Source: an uncultured eubacterium 1-6
GTDB lineage: Bacteria; Bacillota; Clostridia; Lachnospirales; Lachnospiraceae
NCBI GenBank assembly: GCA_903789595.1
Contig: CAIFEZ010000011.1
Span: forward strand, 1 to 64,000
DNA length: 64,000 bases
Direction of reading: 5' to 3'
Numbering within the stretch: the stretch's first letter is position 1; each line of letters starts with the position of its first letter. Below are positions 53,462 through 61,659 of this stretch, piece by piece. Position numbers and translations under genes: made by a program. Under the pieces are notes generated by a model, which saw only the letters and a list, made by a program, of their open reading frames with translations, did not search any database and was not told the origin of the DNA.

Positions 53462-54348
53462 TACTTGTCACCTCCGCACATTCCGCAGCCGCCGTGATGG
53501 GTATCGCCCTCCTGAGCCTTCAGGATTGCACGGCCTTCCTCCGTCTGATACATTCTGTTTCTCTGCATAGCCTGATCAAAATCGATCAGATGACCGTCAA
53601 ACTCCGGCCCGTCTACACATGCGAATTTGACCTCTCCGCCGACCATAACACGGCAGGCTCCGCACATGCCGGTTCCGTCGACCATGATCGGGTTCATGCT
53701 GACAACGGTGTGAATGCCGTATTCCTTCGTCAGCTTGCAAACGAACTTCATCATGATCATCGGTCCGATTGCGACGCACCAGTCGTAGTGTTTGCCTTCC
53801 TTTTCAATCAGATCCTGCAGGCACACGGTAACCATTCCCTTGCGCTGATAGGATCCGTCATCTGTGGTGATGTAGAGGTTGCATACGGATTTGAATTCAT
53901 CCTCGAGAATGACAAGATCTTTGTTCTTTGCGCCTATGATGACATCCGCGGTCACGCCGTGCTCATGGAGCCATTTCACCTGCGGATATACCGGAGCGGT
54001 GCCGACACCGCCGGCGATGAAGACAATGTGTCTCTTTTTGAGCTCATCAATCGGGGTGTCGATCAGATCGGACGGACGTCCGAGCGGTCCGACGAAATCC
54101 TCGAAGGAGTCGCCTGTCGTAAGCTCAGCCATTCTCCGGGTAGAATTTCCTATTGGCTGGAATACGATAGTAATGGTTCCGTTTTCCCGATCGTAATCAC
54201 AGATTGTCAGAGGAATACGCTCTCCCACCTCGTCAACCTTGGCAATGATGAACTGCCCGGGCTGACAATGTTTTGCTACCATTGGCGCTTCCACTACCAT
54301 GCGGTAGATATTTGCGGCCAGGTTGTCTGCAGACAAAATCTTATACAT
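53461..54348 (-). CDS. nfnA: NADH-side subunit of ferredoxin:NADP oxidoreductase (NfnA)
   Basis: This dihydroorotate-dehydrogenase-B-like FAD/NAD-binding protein is the NADH subunit of Nfn. The 295-residue protein has an FAD barrel (about 1-100, with RIPLTICDYD), a nucleotide-binding segment VFIAGGVGTAPVYPQVKWL, and a [2Fe-2S] motif MCGACRVMVGGEVKFACVDGPEF. The C-terminal tail HHGGCGMCGG adds extra cysteines. The start is ATG at 54348 with AGGAGGAC upstream. Its promoter is at 54624-54652. No pyrD is nearby, which supports Nfn rather than dihydroorotate dehydrogenase. Confidence 0.9.
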   Translation of the reverse strand: MYKILSADNLAANIYRMVVEAPMVAKHCQPGQFIIAKVDEVGERIPLTICDYDRENGTITIVFQPIGNSTRRMAELTTGDSFEDFVGPLGRPSDLIDTPIDELKKRHIVFIAGGVGTAPVYPQVKWLHEHGVTADVIIGAKNKDLVILEDEFKSVCNLYITTDDGSYQRKGMVTVCLQDLIEKEGKHYDWCVAIGPMIMMKFVCKLTKEYGIHTVVSMNPIMVDGTGMCGACRVMVGGEVKFACVDGPEFDGHLIDFDQAMQRNRMYQTEEGRAILKAQEGDTHHGGCGMCGGDK

Positions 54349-54396
54349 ATTGTCCTCCTAAATATAAAAATGTAGTATCTATCCAGCACTCCGGCA

Positions 54397-54417
54397 TCGA
54401 GAACCTGCGGTTCTCGA
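54397..54417 (-). other. Hairpin in the nfnA leader
   Basis: TCGAGAACC and its complement form a perfect 9-bp stem with a 3-base loop, about 50 bases upstream of the nfnA ATG. No T-run follows. It could affect translation or RNA stability of nfnAB. Confidence 0.5.
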
Positions 54418-54623
54418 GAGGTGAGGAATTCTGAATATTTACAGGATATATTTCGCGCAATTCAAGTATATCATGATTCTCATCCACAATGATATCGTGA
54501 CCACGCATCTTCACGGAAAACAGAGCCTTCCGTAATGATCGGTGAAACATCATCTGAACCGGAATACATCCGAAACGCCGCGGGTATGCATCTTCGGCAG
54601 ATGTCGATCATAGTTTACCATAG

Positions 54624-54652
54624 ATTTTATAATTTGTGACGCTTTTTTGCAA
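54624..54652 (-). promoter_or_regulatory. Sigma-A-like promoter for nfnAB
   Basis: On the minus strand TTGCAA, a 17-base spacer and TAAAAT. Predicted start near 54617, giving a 270-base leader with the hairpin at 54397-54417. The gap 54349-55042 otherwise holds only repeat copy G and a palindrome CAGGATATATCCTG near 55007. Confidence 0.6.
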
Positions 54653-54698
54653 GATGTCATGTTCTATCTTTCATGCACATTGCAGTTTGACGTTTCAG

Positions 54699-54948
54699 GT
54701 TATCTGTTCACGTATTGGTATAAAGAGGCAAAGATTTTACAGCCCCTTTGCCTGAGCATTACTGGCTGTTTAAAGTTTTAGCCGTTAATTCTTCATGAAG
54801 TGGATTGCGAGGACTGTCTGACGAAGGCGCTTGCGCCTGAGGATTTCCGCAGCTTCATAAACCAGGATAAAACTTTACTACAGCCAGTTTGCGAAGGGCA
54901 ACAGGACTGTAAAATCCTTGCCGTATAGAGTTAAACGTGAACAGTAAC
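54699..54948 (-). repeat. Copy G: full-length 250-bp palindromic element
   Basis: A full-length copy in reverse orientation, with ends GTTATCTGTTCACG and CGTGAACAGTAAC. Aligned in the other direction it matches copy H along its whole length, including ACTCTATACGGCAAGGATTT, AGCTGCGGAA and GCCTTCGTCAGACAGTCCTC. The arms are long imperfect inverted repeats, so the RNA or single strand could fold into one hairpin. The flanking octamers CGTTTCAG (54691-54698) and GGTTTCAG (54949-54956) match at 7 of 8. Confidence 0.9.
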
Positions 54949-55042
54949 GGTTTCAGGGCTGCTGTCTGACGATACGGCAGAGCTGGTCCTGCAGTCCTCT
55001 GTAAACAGGATATATCCTGCAGTTCGCACATGCAGATCCGGC

Positions 55043-56497
55043 TCAGTTTGAACTCTCGGAATCGGATTTGCCGCTCTCCTTTTCCGAACTCTCTGCACCG
55101 TTCTGTTCTCCGCTCTCTGTGTTTGAAGAAGAGCTCGAAGAAGAGCTGTCCGGTGTCGGAGCGGCGGTCGGCGTAGCGGCAGCGGTCGGTGTCGGCGTGG
55201 AAACGGTTTCGGAGTTATAGGTGCTGACCGGATTGTAGGTGTTGCTTGCTTCCTGCGTCAGTGTAGCGGTCGGTGTCGGCGTAGCGGTCGGCGTGACGAC
55301 AGAATAGACATAGGTCGCCGACGCCACCTTTCCGAGCTTTCCGTCTCTGCTGCAGAGCACCGCATAGAAAATATGCTCGCCCTGGCGCATGCTCACGGGC
55401 TTGGTGTACTTGTTGCTGCTCTTTGTCGGCGTCTGATCAAACGCGTAATAGCAGGTGTAGCCGTCCGGAACCGTAACCGTGATGTGGGTGATATCGGTAT
55501 CAGACGTATCACCGGAGGAAGAGGAAACCGATTCCGAGCTGCTGCTTCCGGATCCGGCGGTTTTTCCCTTTATGTGTGTGTAGGTGCCGGATTCCGGTGT
55601 GATCTTCGGAGCGGCGGGGGTATCGAGCTCGATACTGAATTCCTGGCTTGCCACCTCACTGGTGAGCCCCTTGTCCGTGACAACGATTGCTTTCACAGTC
55701 GTGGTTCCCTCCTTCAGGCTGAAGGAGCCGGTATACTTTGAGGATGAGCTGTCCGGCGTGGAATCATCCGTCGTGTAGTAGATGGTTCCGTCAGCGGAAG
55801 AGGTAATCGTCACGCTCTGGATGGAATTGTAGGTGCCGCTGTCAGGGCTGATAGACGGCGCCGCCGGCAAATAATCCTTGTACTTTGCCAGTACGTCCTT
55901 GTTCTTGCAGTTTTTCAGCAGGGTTCGTATCGCGTCCGAATTCTTATCTTCGGTATACAATTTTATCAGCAGATCGTAAGCTTTGGTATGATTGCCGTTT
56001 CCGGCGATCAGCTTCTCCAGAACCGTCTCGGCGTCGCTGTTTCTGTCCAGTGCGGCATAGATCTCCGCCTCGAGATAAAGCCCTTCCTCATTATTCGCTT
56101 CTATTTTCAGGGCATCTGTGATGTAGGACAGAGCGTCCTGGTAGTCACCGATCTCATAGGCGTTCTGCGCCTTCTCATATTGATATGAAAAGGAGCTGCT
56201 CTGTCTTCTGAGATGAAGCGATACCGCCGTGATGATGATGGCTGCTGCCGCCGCGGCGATCAGAACGACCAGCAGGATGATCTTCCGTCGGATCTGCTGC
56301 TTCCGTTTCTGGATCGCCTGCTCTCTTGCCTGCTCCTCGCGGCGTCTCTGCGCCTCGTCCTCTTTTCTTTTTTTGTCTTCCTGAATCTTGCTTTCAATCG
56401 TGACATAATCGGGCACGAGCTGTACCTCGTGTCCGCATACAGGGCAGATCAGTTCATCATCCGGAAATTGTGCACCACAGTTTGTGCAAGTCCTCAT
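55043..56497 (-). CDS. Zinc-ribbon, TPR and chitobiase-like-domain membrane protein
   Basis: This 484-residue single-pass membrane protein of unknown function has an N-terminal zinc ribbon CTNCGAQFPDDELICPVCG (residues 4-22) on the cytoplasmic side. A charged helical stretch (Lys/Arg/Glu-rich, 38-70) and a membrane helix (about 72-93) come next. TPR-like repeats (YEKAQNAYEIGDYQDALSYI) cover about 100-200, then two beta-sandwich modules of the chitobiase C-terminal/Fn3-like type (SGTYNSIQSVTITSSADGT, DTPAAPKITPESGTY), and a long Thr/Pro/Ser/Glu tail. It lies four bases after ftsK and is probably co-transcribed. Confidence 0.75.
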   Translation of the reverse strand: MRTCTNCGAQFPDDELICPVCGHEVQLVPDYVTIESKIQEDKKRKEDEAQRRREEQAREQAIQKRKQQIRRKIILLVVLIAAAAAAIIITAVSLHLRRQSSSFSYQYEKAQNAYEIGDYQDALSYITDALKIEANNEEGLYLEAEIYAALDRNSDAETVLEKLIAGNGNHTKAYDLLIKLYTEDKNSDAIRTLLKNCKNKDVLAKYKDYLPAAPSISPDSGTYNSIQSVTITSSADGTIYYTTDDSTPDSSSSKYTGSFSLKEGTTTVKAIVVTDKGLTSEVASQEFSIELDTPAAPKITPESGTYTHIKGKTAGSGSSSSESVSSSSGDTSDTDITHITVTVPDGYTCYYAFDQTPTKSSNKYTKPVSMRQGEHIFYAVLCSRDGKLGKVASATYVYSVVTPTATPTPTATLTQEASNTYNPVSTYNSETVSTPTPTAAATPTAAPTPDSSSSSSSSNTESGEQNGAESSEKESGKSDSESSN

Positions 56498-56500
56498 TGA

Positions 56501-59500
56501 TCAATTCTCCTCCAGGTAATTCTCAAACTGTTCCATCGACATCAAGACTTTGCGTGGTTTTGTTCCCTCTTCTTCTCCGACGACGCCGGCGTCACAGAGC
56601 TGATCCATGATTCTGGCGGCCCGGTTGAATCCGATCCGAAATGCCCGCTGAAGCATCCCGATCGAAGCTTTATCCTTCTCTATGATCAGCTTTCCGGCAT
56701 CCGTGAAATAGGAATCCGTGTCCATCGCGTCTCCGCCGGGGCTGACCGATCCGGCGGCGTTTTTGTTGATTGCCTCCTGAATCTGCATCATGTTTTCCTG
56801 CGTAAAGTGCAGGACTTTATGGTTTTCCTTCAGAAAATGCACGACATTCGCGATCTCTTCATCCGTGAGGAAGGCTCCCTGAATGCGGGCGGGCTTCTGA
56901 TATCCCTGCGGGTAGAAAAGCATGTCGCCCTTTCCGAGAAGCTTTTCCGCTCCGTTCATATCGATGATTGTGCGGGAATCCACGCCTGAGGTTACAGACA
57001 GTGCGATTCTCGAAGGCATATTGGCCTTGATCAGTCCGGTGATGACATTTACCGAAGGCCGCTGCGTCGCGATGATCAGATGAATGCCGCAGGCCCGGGC
57101 AAGCTGAGCGAGCCGGCAGATCGCGTCCTCCACCTCGTTCTGCGCTACCATCATCAGGTCCGCAAGCTCATCGACGACGATCACGATTCGGAACATCTTC
57201 TTCGGCTTTCTGCCGTTTTCGTCCGGCGGCATTGCCTCAACCTTCTCATTGTAGCCTCTCAGATCACGGACACCCATTTCCGCGAACTTCTGGTAGCGGT
57301 CCGTCATCTCCGAGACGGCCCAGTTCAGAGCTCCCGCCGCCTTCTTCGGGTCTGTGACGACCGGAATCAGCAGGTGCGGGATTCCGTTGTAGACGGACAG
57401 CTCAACCACCTTCGGGTCGATCATGATGAACTTCACCTCGTCCGGCCGGGACTTGTAGAGTATGCTCATGATGAAGGTGTTGATGCAGACCGACTTGCCG
57501 GAGCCGGTGGCGCCGGCGATCAGCAGATGCGGCATCTTCGCGATGTCGGCGATGACCGGCTGGCCTGCGATGTCCTTTCCGACGCAGATCGCAAGCTTGG
57601 ACCTTGCGTTCCGGAAGGCGTCGGACTCCAGCAGTTCCCGCATGCTGACAGTTGTATTTGTCTTGTTCGGTACTTCGATTCCGATGGCTGCCTTGCCCGG
57701 AATCGGAGCCTCAATCCGCACGTCTGTGGCGGCCAGATTCAGCTTGATATCGTCCTGAAGACTCAGAATCTTGCTGACCTTGACGCCCATCTGCGGGGTC
57801 AGCTCATACTGTGTGACGGTCGGACCGCAGCTGATGTGGTTGATAGTGACCTCGACGCCGAAATTGTGGAGCGTCTGCTGCAGCTTTGCCGCAGTCGCCT
57901 TGAGATGCTCGTTCGAATCACCCTTCTGGTTCGGCTTCGGGGGATTGAGCAGATCAATCGGCGGAAAAACATACTCCTCCGCGATCTCTTCCTCCTGCTC
58001 GGGGACCTGGATCTCCTCCGCAGCACCGGCGGAGGGCTTTGTCTTCCGGCTGCTCTCCCGTCTTTCGCGGGAAGGCTCAGCATTTTCGGAGGGATGATCC
58101 TCTGCCGACTGATCTGCTGACTCTTCTCCGGGCTCCTGCTCTCCTGTCCGGCCGCTTTCATCCTCGGCAGAATGATCCGCCGCGGTCCGATCTGTGCCGT
58201 TCTCATCGGCAGAGGGATCCTCTTCCCGGCGGAATTCCGGTTCTCTGCTGTCCGTATCGGACGGGGATTCGGCATTCTTCATGCCGTTGCTGATGATATC
58301 GTCCGGAATTGCCTCCGGTGTAATCAGGAAATCCCGTTCCGAGCCGTCTCTGTCCTCGAGAATCTCACCGGTCTCCGGATCAAAGGTCCGGTCCGGTTTT
58401 TGATCCGACTTATTGTCGGAGCTCTTCTCCGGATTTAAATCCATTTTCGAATCCGCCTGAATCTCAGAGATGATCGGCGCCAGAGAGGCGGCATCGATGG
58501 ATGTCTTTGACACGGGTGCCGATGCTCTCGCGGCGGAATGCAGATCACTGTCCGGATGCGGAATTGTCTGCGGTTCAACACGGCGCGCCATACGGGTCGT
58601 TTCTTCTGCCGCCGCCTGCCGTTCCCTTGTCTTCATGCGAAGCGCGGCTTCCCGCTCTTTTTTTGCGATTGCGGCGTCTCTTTTTTCCTGTCGGATCAGA
58701 CGGCGCTCTTCTCTTTCCTGCTCACGGATATCGCGGGTGTCATACAGATACTCACTGCGGTCACGGATCAGGGAGAAGAGAGATTTCTGCGTGAGGAGCA
58801 GCGCGAAGATCACAAGTGCAATGATCACGATGACATAGGCGCCGATCATACCGAAACCTTTTCCGAACAGCAGGACCAGAATTCCGCCGACGATTCCTCC
58901 GCCGGTGTGGTATCTGGAGCATTCCCGGAAAATCTGCGCAGGTCCTGTGCTCTTCTCATACCCGGTGAGAATCAGCTGGGCAAAAGCGCAGATGAAAATA
59001 TAAAGCCCCGATAAAGCGGCCACTCTTCGGGTGACATCCGAGGAGGCATCATTTGCCATGAGGAAAATCACAAGATACAGAAGCAGAAACGGAAAAACAT
59101 ATGCAGGAATTCCGAAAAGACCGAAGGTGAGCGATGCCAGAGCAGATCCGACCGGACCCGCCATACCGATACAGGAGAGAAACAGAAGTATGCTGACGCC
59201 GAGGGTCACGAGAATTCCCACGTCACGCCGGATTTCCGCCTCACGCTTCTGCTCCGCGCGCGCGGAACGTCCGGCTGTTCTGTATTGTGATGCGGATCCG
59301 GCGGATCTTCTGCCGGATGAGCCTCCTGCGGCAGAACTTCTGTCCGACGTCTTCCTGCCGGAGGATTTCTTTCCGGATGTGTTTCTTCCGGAGGACCGTC
59401 CCGTCGATCCGGAAGAAGCGGCCGGCTTCAGGCTCCCCGCAGCTGAAGCCTTTCTGACCCGGCTTTTTGCGGAAGCGCCGCCGGCGTTTCCCTGTCTCCC

Positions 59501-59515
59501 CTTACTTTGTGCCAA
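56501..59515 (-). CDS. ftsK: FtsK/SpoIIIE DNA translocase
   Basis: This septal DNA pump moves chromosome DNA during division or sporulation. The 1004-residue protein has a basic, Ser/Gly-rich N-terminal stretch (1-90), four membrane helices (about 98-255), an acidic low-complexity linker (about 330-540), the motor domain with LIAGATGSGKSVCINTF near residue 670 and VVDELADLMMV, and a C-terminal winged-helix gamma domain (ASIGMLQRAFRIGFNRAARIMDQL) that reads polar DNA motifs. The start is TTG at 59515, eight bases after AGGAG. It lies 18 bases downstream of uppP. Confidence 0.94.
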   Translation of the reverse strand: MAQSKGRQGNAGGASAKSRVRKASAAGSLKPAASSGSTGRSSGRNTSGKKSSGRKTSDRSSAAGGSSGRRSAGSASQYRTAGRSARAEQKREAEIRRDVGILVTLGVSILLFLSCIGMAGPVGSALASLTFGLFGIPAYVFPFLLLYLVIFLMANDASSDVTRRVAALSGLYIFICAFAQLILTGYEKSTGPAQIFRECSRYHTGGGIVGGILVLLFGKGFGMIGAYVIVIIALVIFALLLTQKSLFSLIRDRSEYLYDTRDIREQEREERRLIRQEKRDAAIAKKEREAALRMKTRERQAAAEETTRMARRVEPQTIPHPDSDLHSAARASAPVSKTSIDAASLAPIISEIQADSKMDLNPEKSSDNKSDQKPDRTFDPETGEILEDRDGSERDFLITPEAIPDDIISNGMKNAESPSDTDSREPEFRREEDPSADENGTDRTAADHSAEDESGRTGEQEPGEESADQSAEDHPSENAEPSRERRESSRKTKPSAGAAEEIQVPEQEEEIAEEYVFPPIDLLNPPKPNQKGDSNEHLKATAAKLQQTLHNFGVEVTINHISCGPTVTQYELTPQMGVKVSKILSLQDDIKLNLAATDVRIEAPIPGKAAIGIEVPNKTNTTVSMRELLESDAFRNARSKLAICVGKDIAGQPVIADIAKMPHLLIAGATGSGKSVCINTFIMSILYKSRPDEVKFIMIDPKVVELSVYNGIPHLLIPVVTDPKKAAGALNWAVSEMTDRYQKFAEMGVRDLRGYNEKVEAMPPDENGRKPKKMFRIVIVVDELADLMMVAQNEVEDAICRLAQLARACGIHLIIATQRPSVNVITGLIKANMPSRIALSVTSGVDSRTIIDMNGAEKLLGKGDMLFYPQGYQKPARIQGAFLTDEEIANVVHFLKENHKVLHFTQENMMQIQEAINKNAAGSVSPGGDAMDTDSYFTDAGKLIIEKDKASIGMLQRAFRIGFNRAARIMDQLCDAGVVGEEEGTKPRKVLMSMEQFENYLEEN

Positions 59516-59533
59516 TGATAATACTCCTCTTCC

Positions 59534-60403
59534 TCAGTGCAGGTAGGCAATGATAGAAAAAATGCCTGCCGCCATACAATAAACCGCGAAAAAACGATTC
59601 AGATTTCTGTTCAGCAGCTGAATGGTATACCGGAGAACGAAATAACCGACAGCTCCGGCAACAAGAATACCCACGATGCAGGGACCGATGCCAACTGTCT
59701 TTCCCACGGAAACCGGCGAAGGTCCTTCGAGAATCAGCCCGCCCACAATAGCGGGGATGCTGATCAGCATGGCATAACGGATGGTGTATTTTCTGGAAAA
59801 ACCGGCGAGACTGCATCCTGCCATGATCATGCCGAGCCTGGATACGCCGGGAACTGCTGAGATTCCCTGAAATACGCCGATGATGAGCGCGTCGGAATAT
59901 TTCGTTGCCTTCGGCTTTTTCTTCCGGTCGTCCGAAAACGACGAAACCATCAGCATCAGTGCGGTGACCATAAATCCCATGGCGGTGATCAGAAGGTTTC
60001 CGGCGCCGATCTCCGCGAATCTCCGGAGAATCAGAGCAATCAGCACAGTCGGAACCATCGAGACGGCCATGTATACCACAAGCCGGCGGTAGGCAGTCTT
60101 CAGCATCGGACGGTATTCCCCGTCCTCCGGATGACCGAAATTCCGCGCGAGAGTGATCAGATTAAAGGCTCCGTCCCGCAGAAGACCGGTCAGGGCGTGC
60201 CACAGGCGAAGAAGATCATCCTTCAGAACCAGGCATACCGCCGCCAGCGTTCCGATATGCATCAGCGACAGAAACTTCAGTGAGAGGTCGGAACCGATCC
60301 CCATAAAACTGCCGGCCAGCACCAGATGCCCGGAGCTGCTGACTGGAAGAAAGGATGCAATACCCTGTATGCATCCCAGAATCATCGCCTGTAGAATAGA
60401 CAT
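59534..60403 (-). CDS. uppP: UppP-type undecaprenyl-diphosphatase, active-site variant
   Basis: Members of this family dephosphorylate undecaprenyl pyrophosphate, the lipid carrier of wall synthesis. The 289-residue membrane protein has about eight hydrophobic segments and the motif QGIASFLPVSSSGHLVL at residues 14-30. The usual (E/Q)xxxE pattern is Q-GIA-S here, so the second glutamate is serine, and the second motif PGxSRSG is PGVSRLG. The histidine in SSSGHL is present. Activity therefore needs testing. Upstream of ftsK by 18 bases. Confidence 0.85.
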   Translation of the reverse strand: MSILQAMILGCIQGIASFLPVSSSGHLVLAGSFMGIGSDLSLKFLSLMHIGTLAAVCLVLKDDLLRLWHALTGLLRDGAFNLITLARNFGHPEDGEYRPMLKTAYRRLVVYMAVSMVPTVLIALILRRFAEIGAGNLLITAMGFMVTALMLMVSSFSDDRKKKPKATKYSDALIIGVFQGISAVPGVSRLGMIMAGCSLAGFSRKYTIRYAMLISIPAIVGGLILEGPSPVSVGKTVGIGPCIVGILVAGAVGYFVLRYTIQLLNRNLNRFFAVYCMAAGIFSIIAYLH

Positions 60404-60433
60404 CGCACACTCCTTATTTATTCAGAGTTATAA

Positions 60434-60473
60434 GAAACCGGTCCGTAAATACAGGAAGGTCGGGACCGGTTTC
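60434..60473 (-). terminator. Hairpin after yebC
   Basis: GAAACCGGTCC and its complement form a perfect 11-bp stem with an 18-base loop, 18 bases past the yebC stop. On the minus strand it is followed by TTATAA, so it is only a weak terminator. Confidence 0.5.
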
Positions 60474-60490
60474 GGATCATATCAGTTCAA

Positions 60491-61234
60491 TTACTCCTCG
60501 TCGAGATTTCCGTCGAGGTTGGTGTACACATTCTGCACATCATCGCTTTCGTCCAGAAGATCCAGAATCCTCTGAAGCATCTTGCGGTCATTCTCATCGG
60601 TCAGAGCGGTCTTCGTCTGCGGAAGCATAACAACATCCGCCTCGGACATCACGATGCCTTCCTTCTCGAGGGCCTCACGGACCTGCGAGAAATCATTCGG
60701 AGCCGTGAGAATCTCATAGTAATCCTCTTCCTCGTTGAAATCCTCGGCGCCGCAGTCGAGGGCAAGCATCATAAGATCATCTGCAGAGCCCTCATAGTCC
60801 TCCTTGCTGACAATGATCTGACCCTTTTCATCAAACATGAAGGAAACACATCCGGGGGTTCCGACGTTTCCGTTTCCTTTAGAGAAAGCGCTTCTGACAT
60901 CGGCTGCCGTGCGGTTCTTATTATCTGTAAGAGTCTGGACAATCACGGCAACTCCGCCGGGACCGTAGCCTTCATAGGTGATATGCTCATAGTTGTCCGC
61001 GTTCGCGGCGCCTGCCGCCTTCTCAATGCCGCGCTTGATGGTATCGTTCGGCATGTTGTTGGCCTTGGCCTTTGCGATAACATCACGAAGCTTGCTGTTA
61101 TTGTCCGGGTCGGGTCCGCCCTCTTTCACGGCAATCACGATCTCACGGCCGATAATGGTAAAAATCTTGCCCTTCGCCGCGTCGTTCTTCTCCTTCTTGT
61201 GCTTGATGTTCGCAAATTTTGAATGTCCTGACAT
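60491..61234 (-). CDS. yebC: YebC/PmpR-family protein
   Basis: YebC-type proteins are regulators and, in recent work, translation factors that relieve stalling at proline tracts. The 247-residue protein begins [23 protein letters not shown], a family hallmark (usually WANIKHRK), then [30 protein letters not shown] and [39 protein letters not shown] precedes the ATG at 61234. It has its own promoter (61264-61293) and terminator. Which of the two roles it plays cannot be told from the sequence. Confidence 0.93.
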   Translation of the reverse strand: MSGHSKFANIKHKKEKNDAAKGKIFTIIGREIVIAVKEGGPDPDNNSKLRDVIAKAKANNMPNDTIKRGIEKAAGAANADNYEHITYEGYGPGGVAVIVQTLTDNKNRTAADVRSAFSKGNGNVGTPGCVSFMFDEKGQIIVSKEDYEGSADDLMMLALDCGAEDFNEEEDYYEILTAPNDFSQVREALEKEGIVMSEADVVMLPQTKTALTDENDRKMLQRILDLLDESDDVQNVYTNLDGNLDEE

Positions 61235-61263
61235 AAAATTTCACTCCTCATTAGGTTGTAAAT

Positions 61264-61293
61264 AGTATATTGATTCAGCGCCGGATAGTGCAA
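61264..61293 (-). promoter_or_regulatory. Sigma-A-like promoter for yebC
   Basis: On the minus strand TTGCAC, an 18-base spacer and TATACT, placing the start about 25 bases before the ATG. The remaining gap to 61659 is filled by repeat copy H. Confidence 0.6.
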
Positions 61294-61409
61294 AAGAGCC
61301 GAAACACAGTCCGGCGGTTTTCATAACTCGCGCTAATTTTAACATTACTTTAAAAATATATCACTGAATAGATGGATCGTCAACCGGCAGCAAGGCAGTC
61401 ATTTTAAAG

Positions 61410-61657
61410 GTTACTGTTCACACGAAACTCTATACGGCAAGGATTTTACAGCCCTGCTGCCCTTCGCAAACTGGCTGTAACAAAGTTTTATCCTGATTTA
61501 TCGAAGCTGCGGAACTCCTCAGGCGCGAGCGCCTTCGTCAGACAGTCCTCGCTATTCACTCAATGGAGAATTTGCGGATAAAACTTTTAACAGCCAGTAA
61601 TGCTCAGGCAAAGAGGCTGTAAAATCTTTGCCGCTTTAGTGGCGCCTGAACAGTAAC
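61410..61657 (+). repeat. Copy H: full-length 248-bp palindromic element
   Basis: This reference copy has ends GTTACTGTTCACACG and CTGAACAGTAAC. Nested inverted repeats run inwards: CGGCAAGGATTTTACAGCC with GGCTGTAAAATCTTTGCCG, then CTGGCTGTAACAAAGTTTTA (plus TCC) with GGATAAAACTTTTAACAGCC (plus AG), then GGCGC-GAG-CGCC near the centre. There is no open reading frame of note inside. The flanking octamers TTTTAAAG and TTTTACAG agree at 7 of 8. It lies between nnr and yebC. Confidence 0.9.
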
Positions 61658-61659
61658 TT

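Noticed and set aside
52058-54348. Glutamate synthase small subunit plus dihydroorotate dehydrogenase electron-transfer subunit
   Set aside because: Neither gltB nor pyrD is nearby, and the adjacent overlapping pair is the usual NfnA-NfnB arrangement.
54341-54553. 70-codon minus-strand frame upstream of nfnA
   Set aside because: It overlaps the nfnA start and leader hairpin, has no ribosome site and no recognisable sequence.
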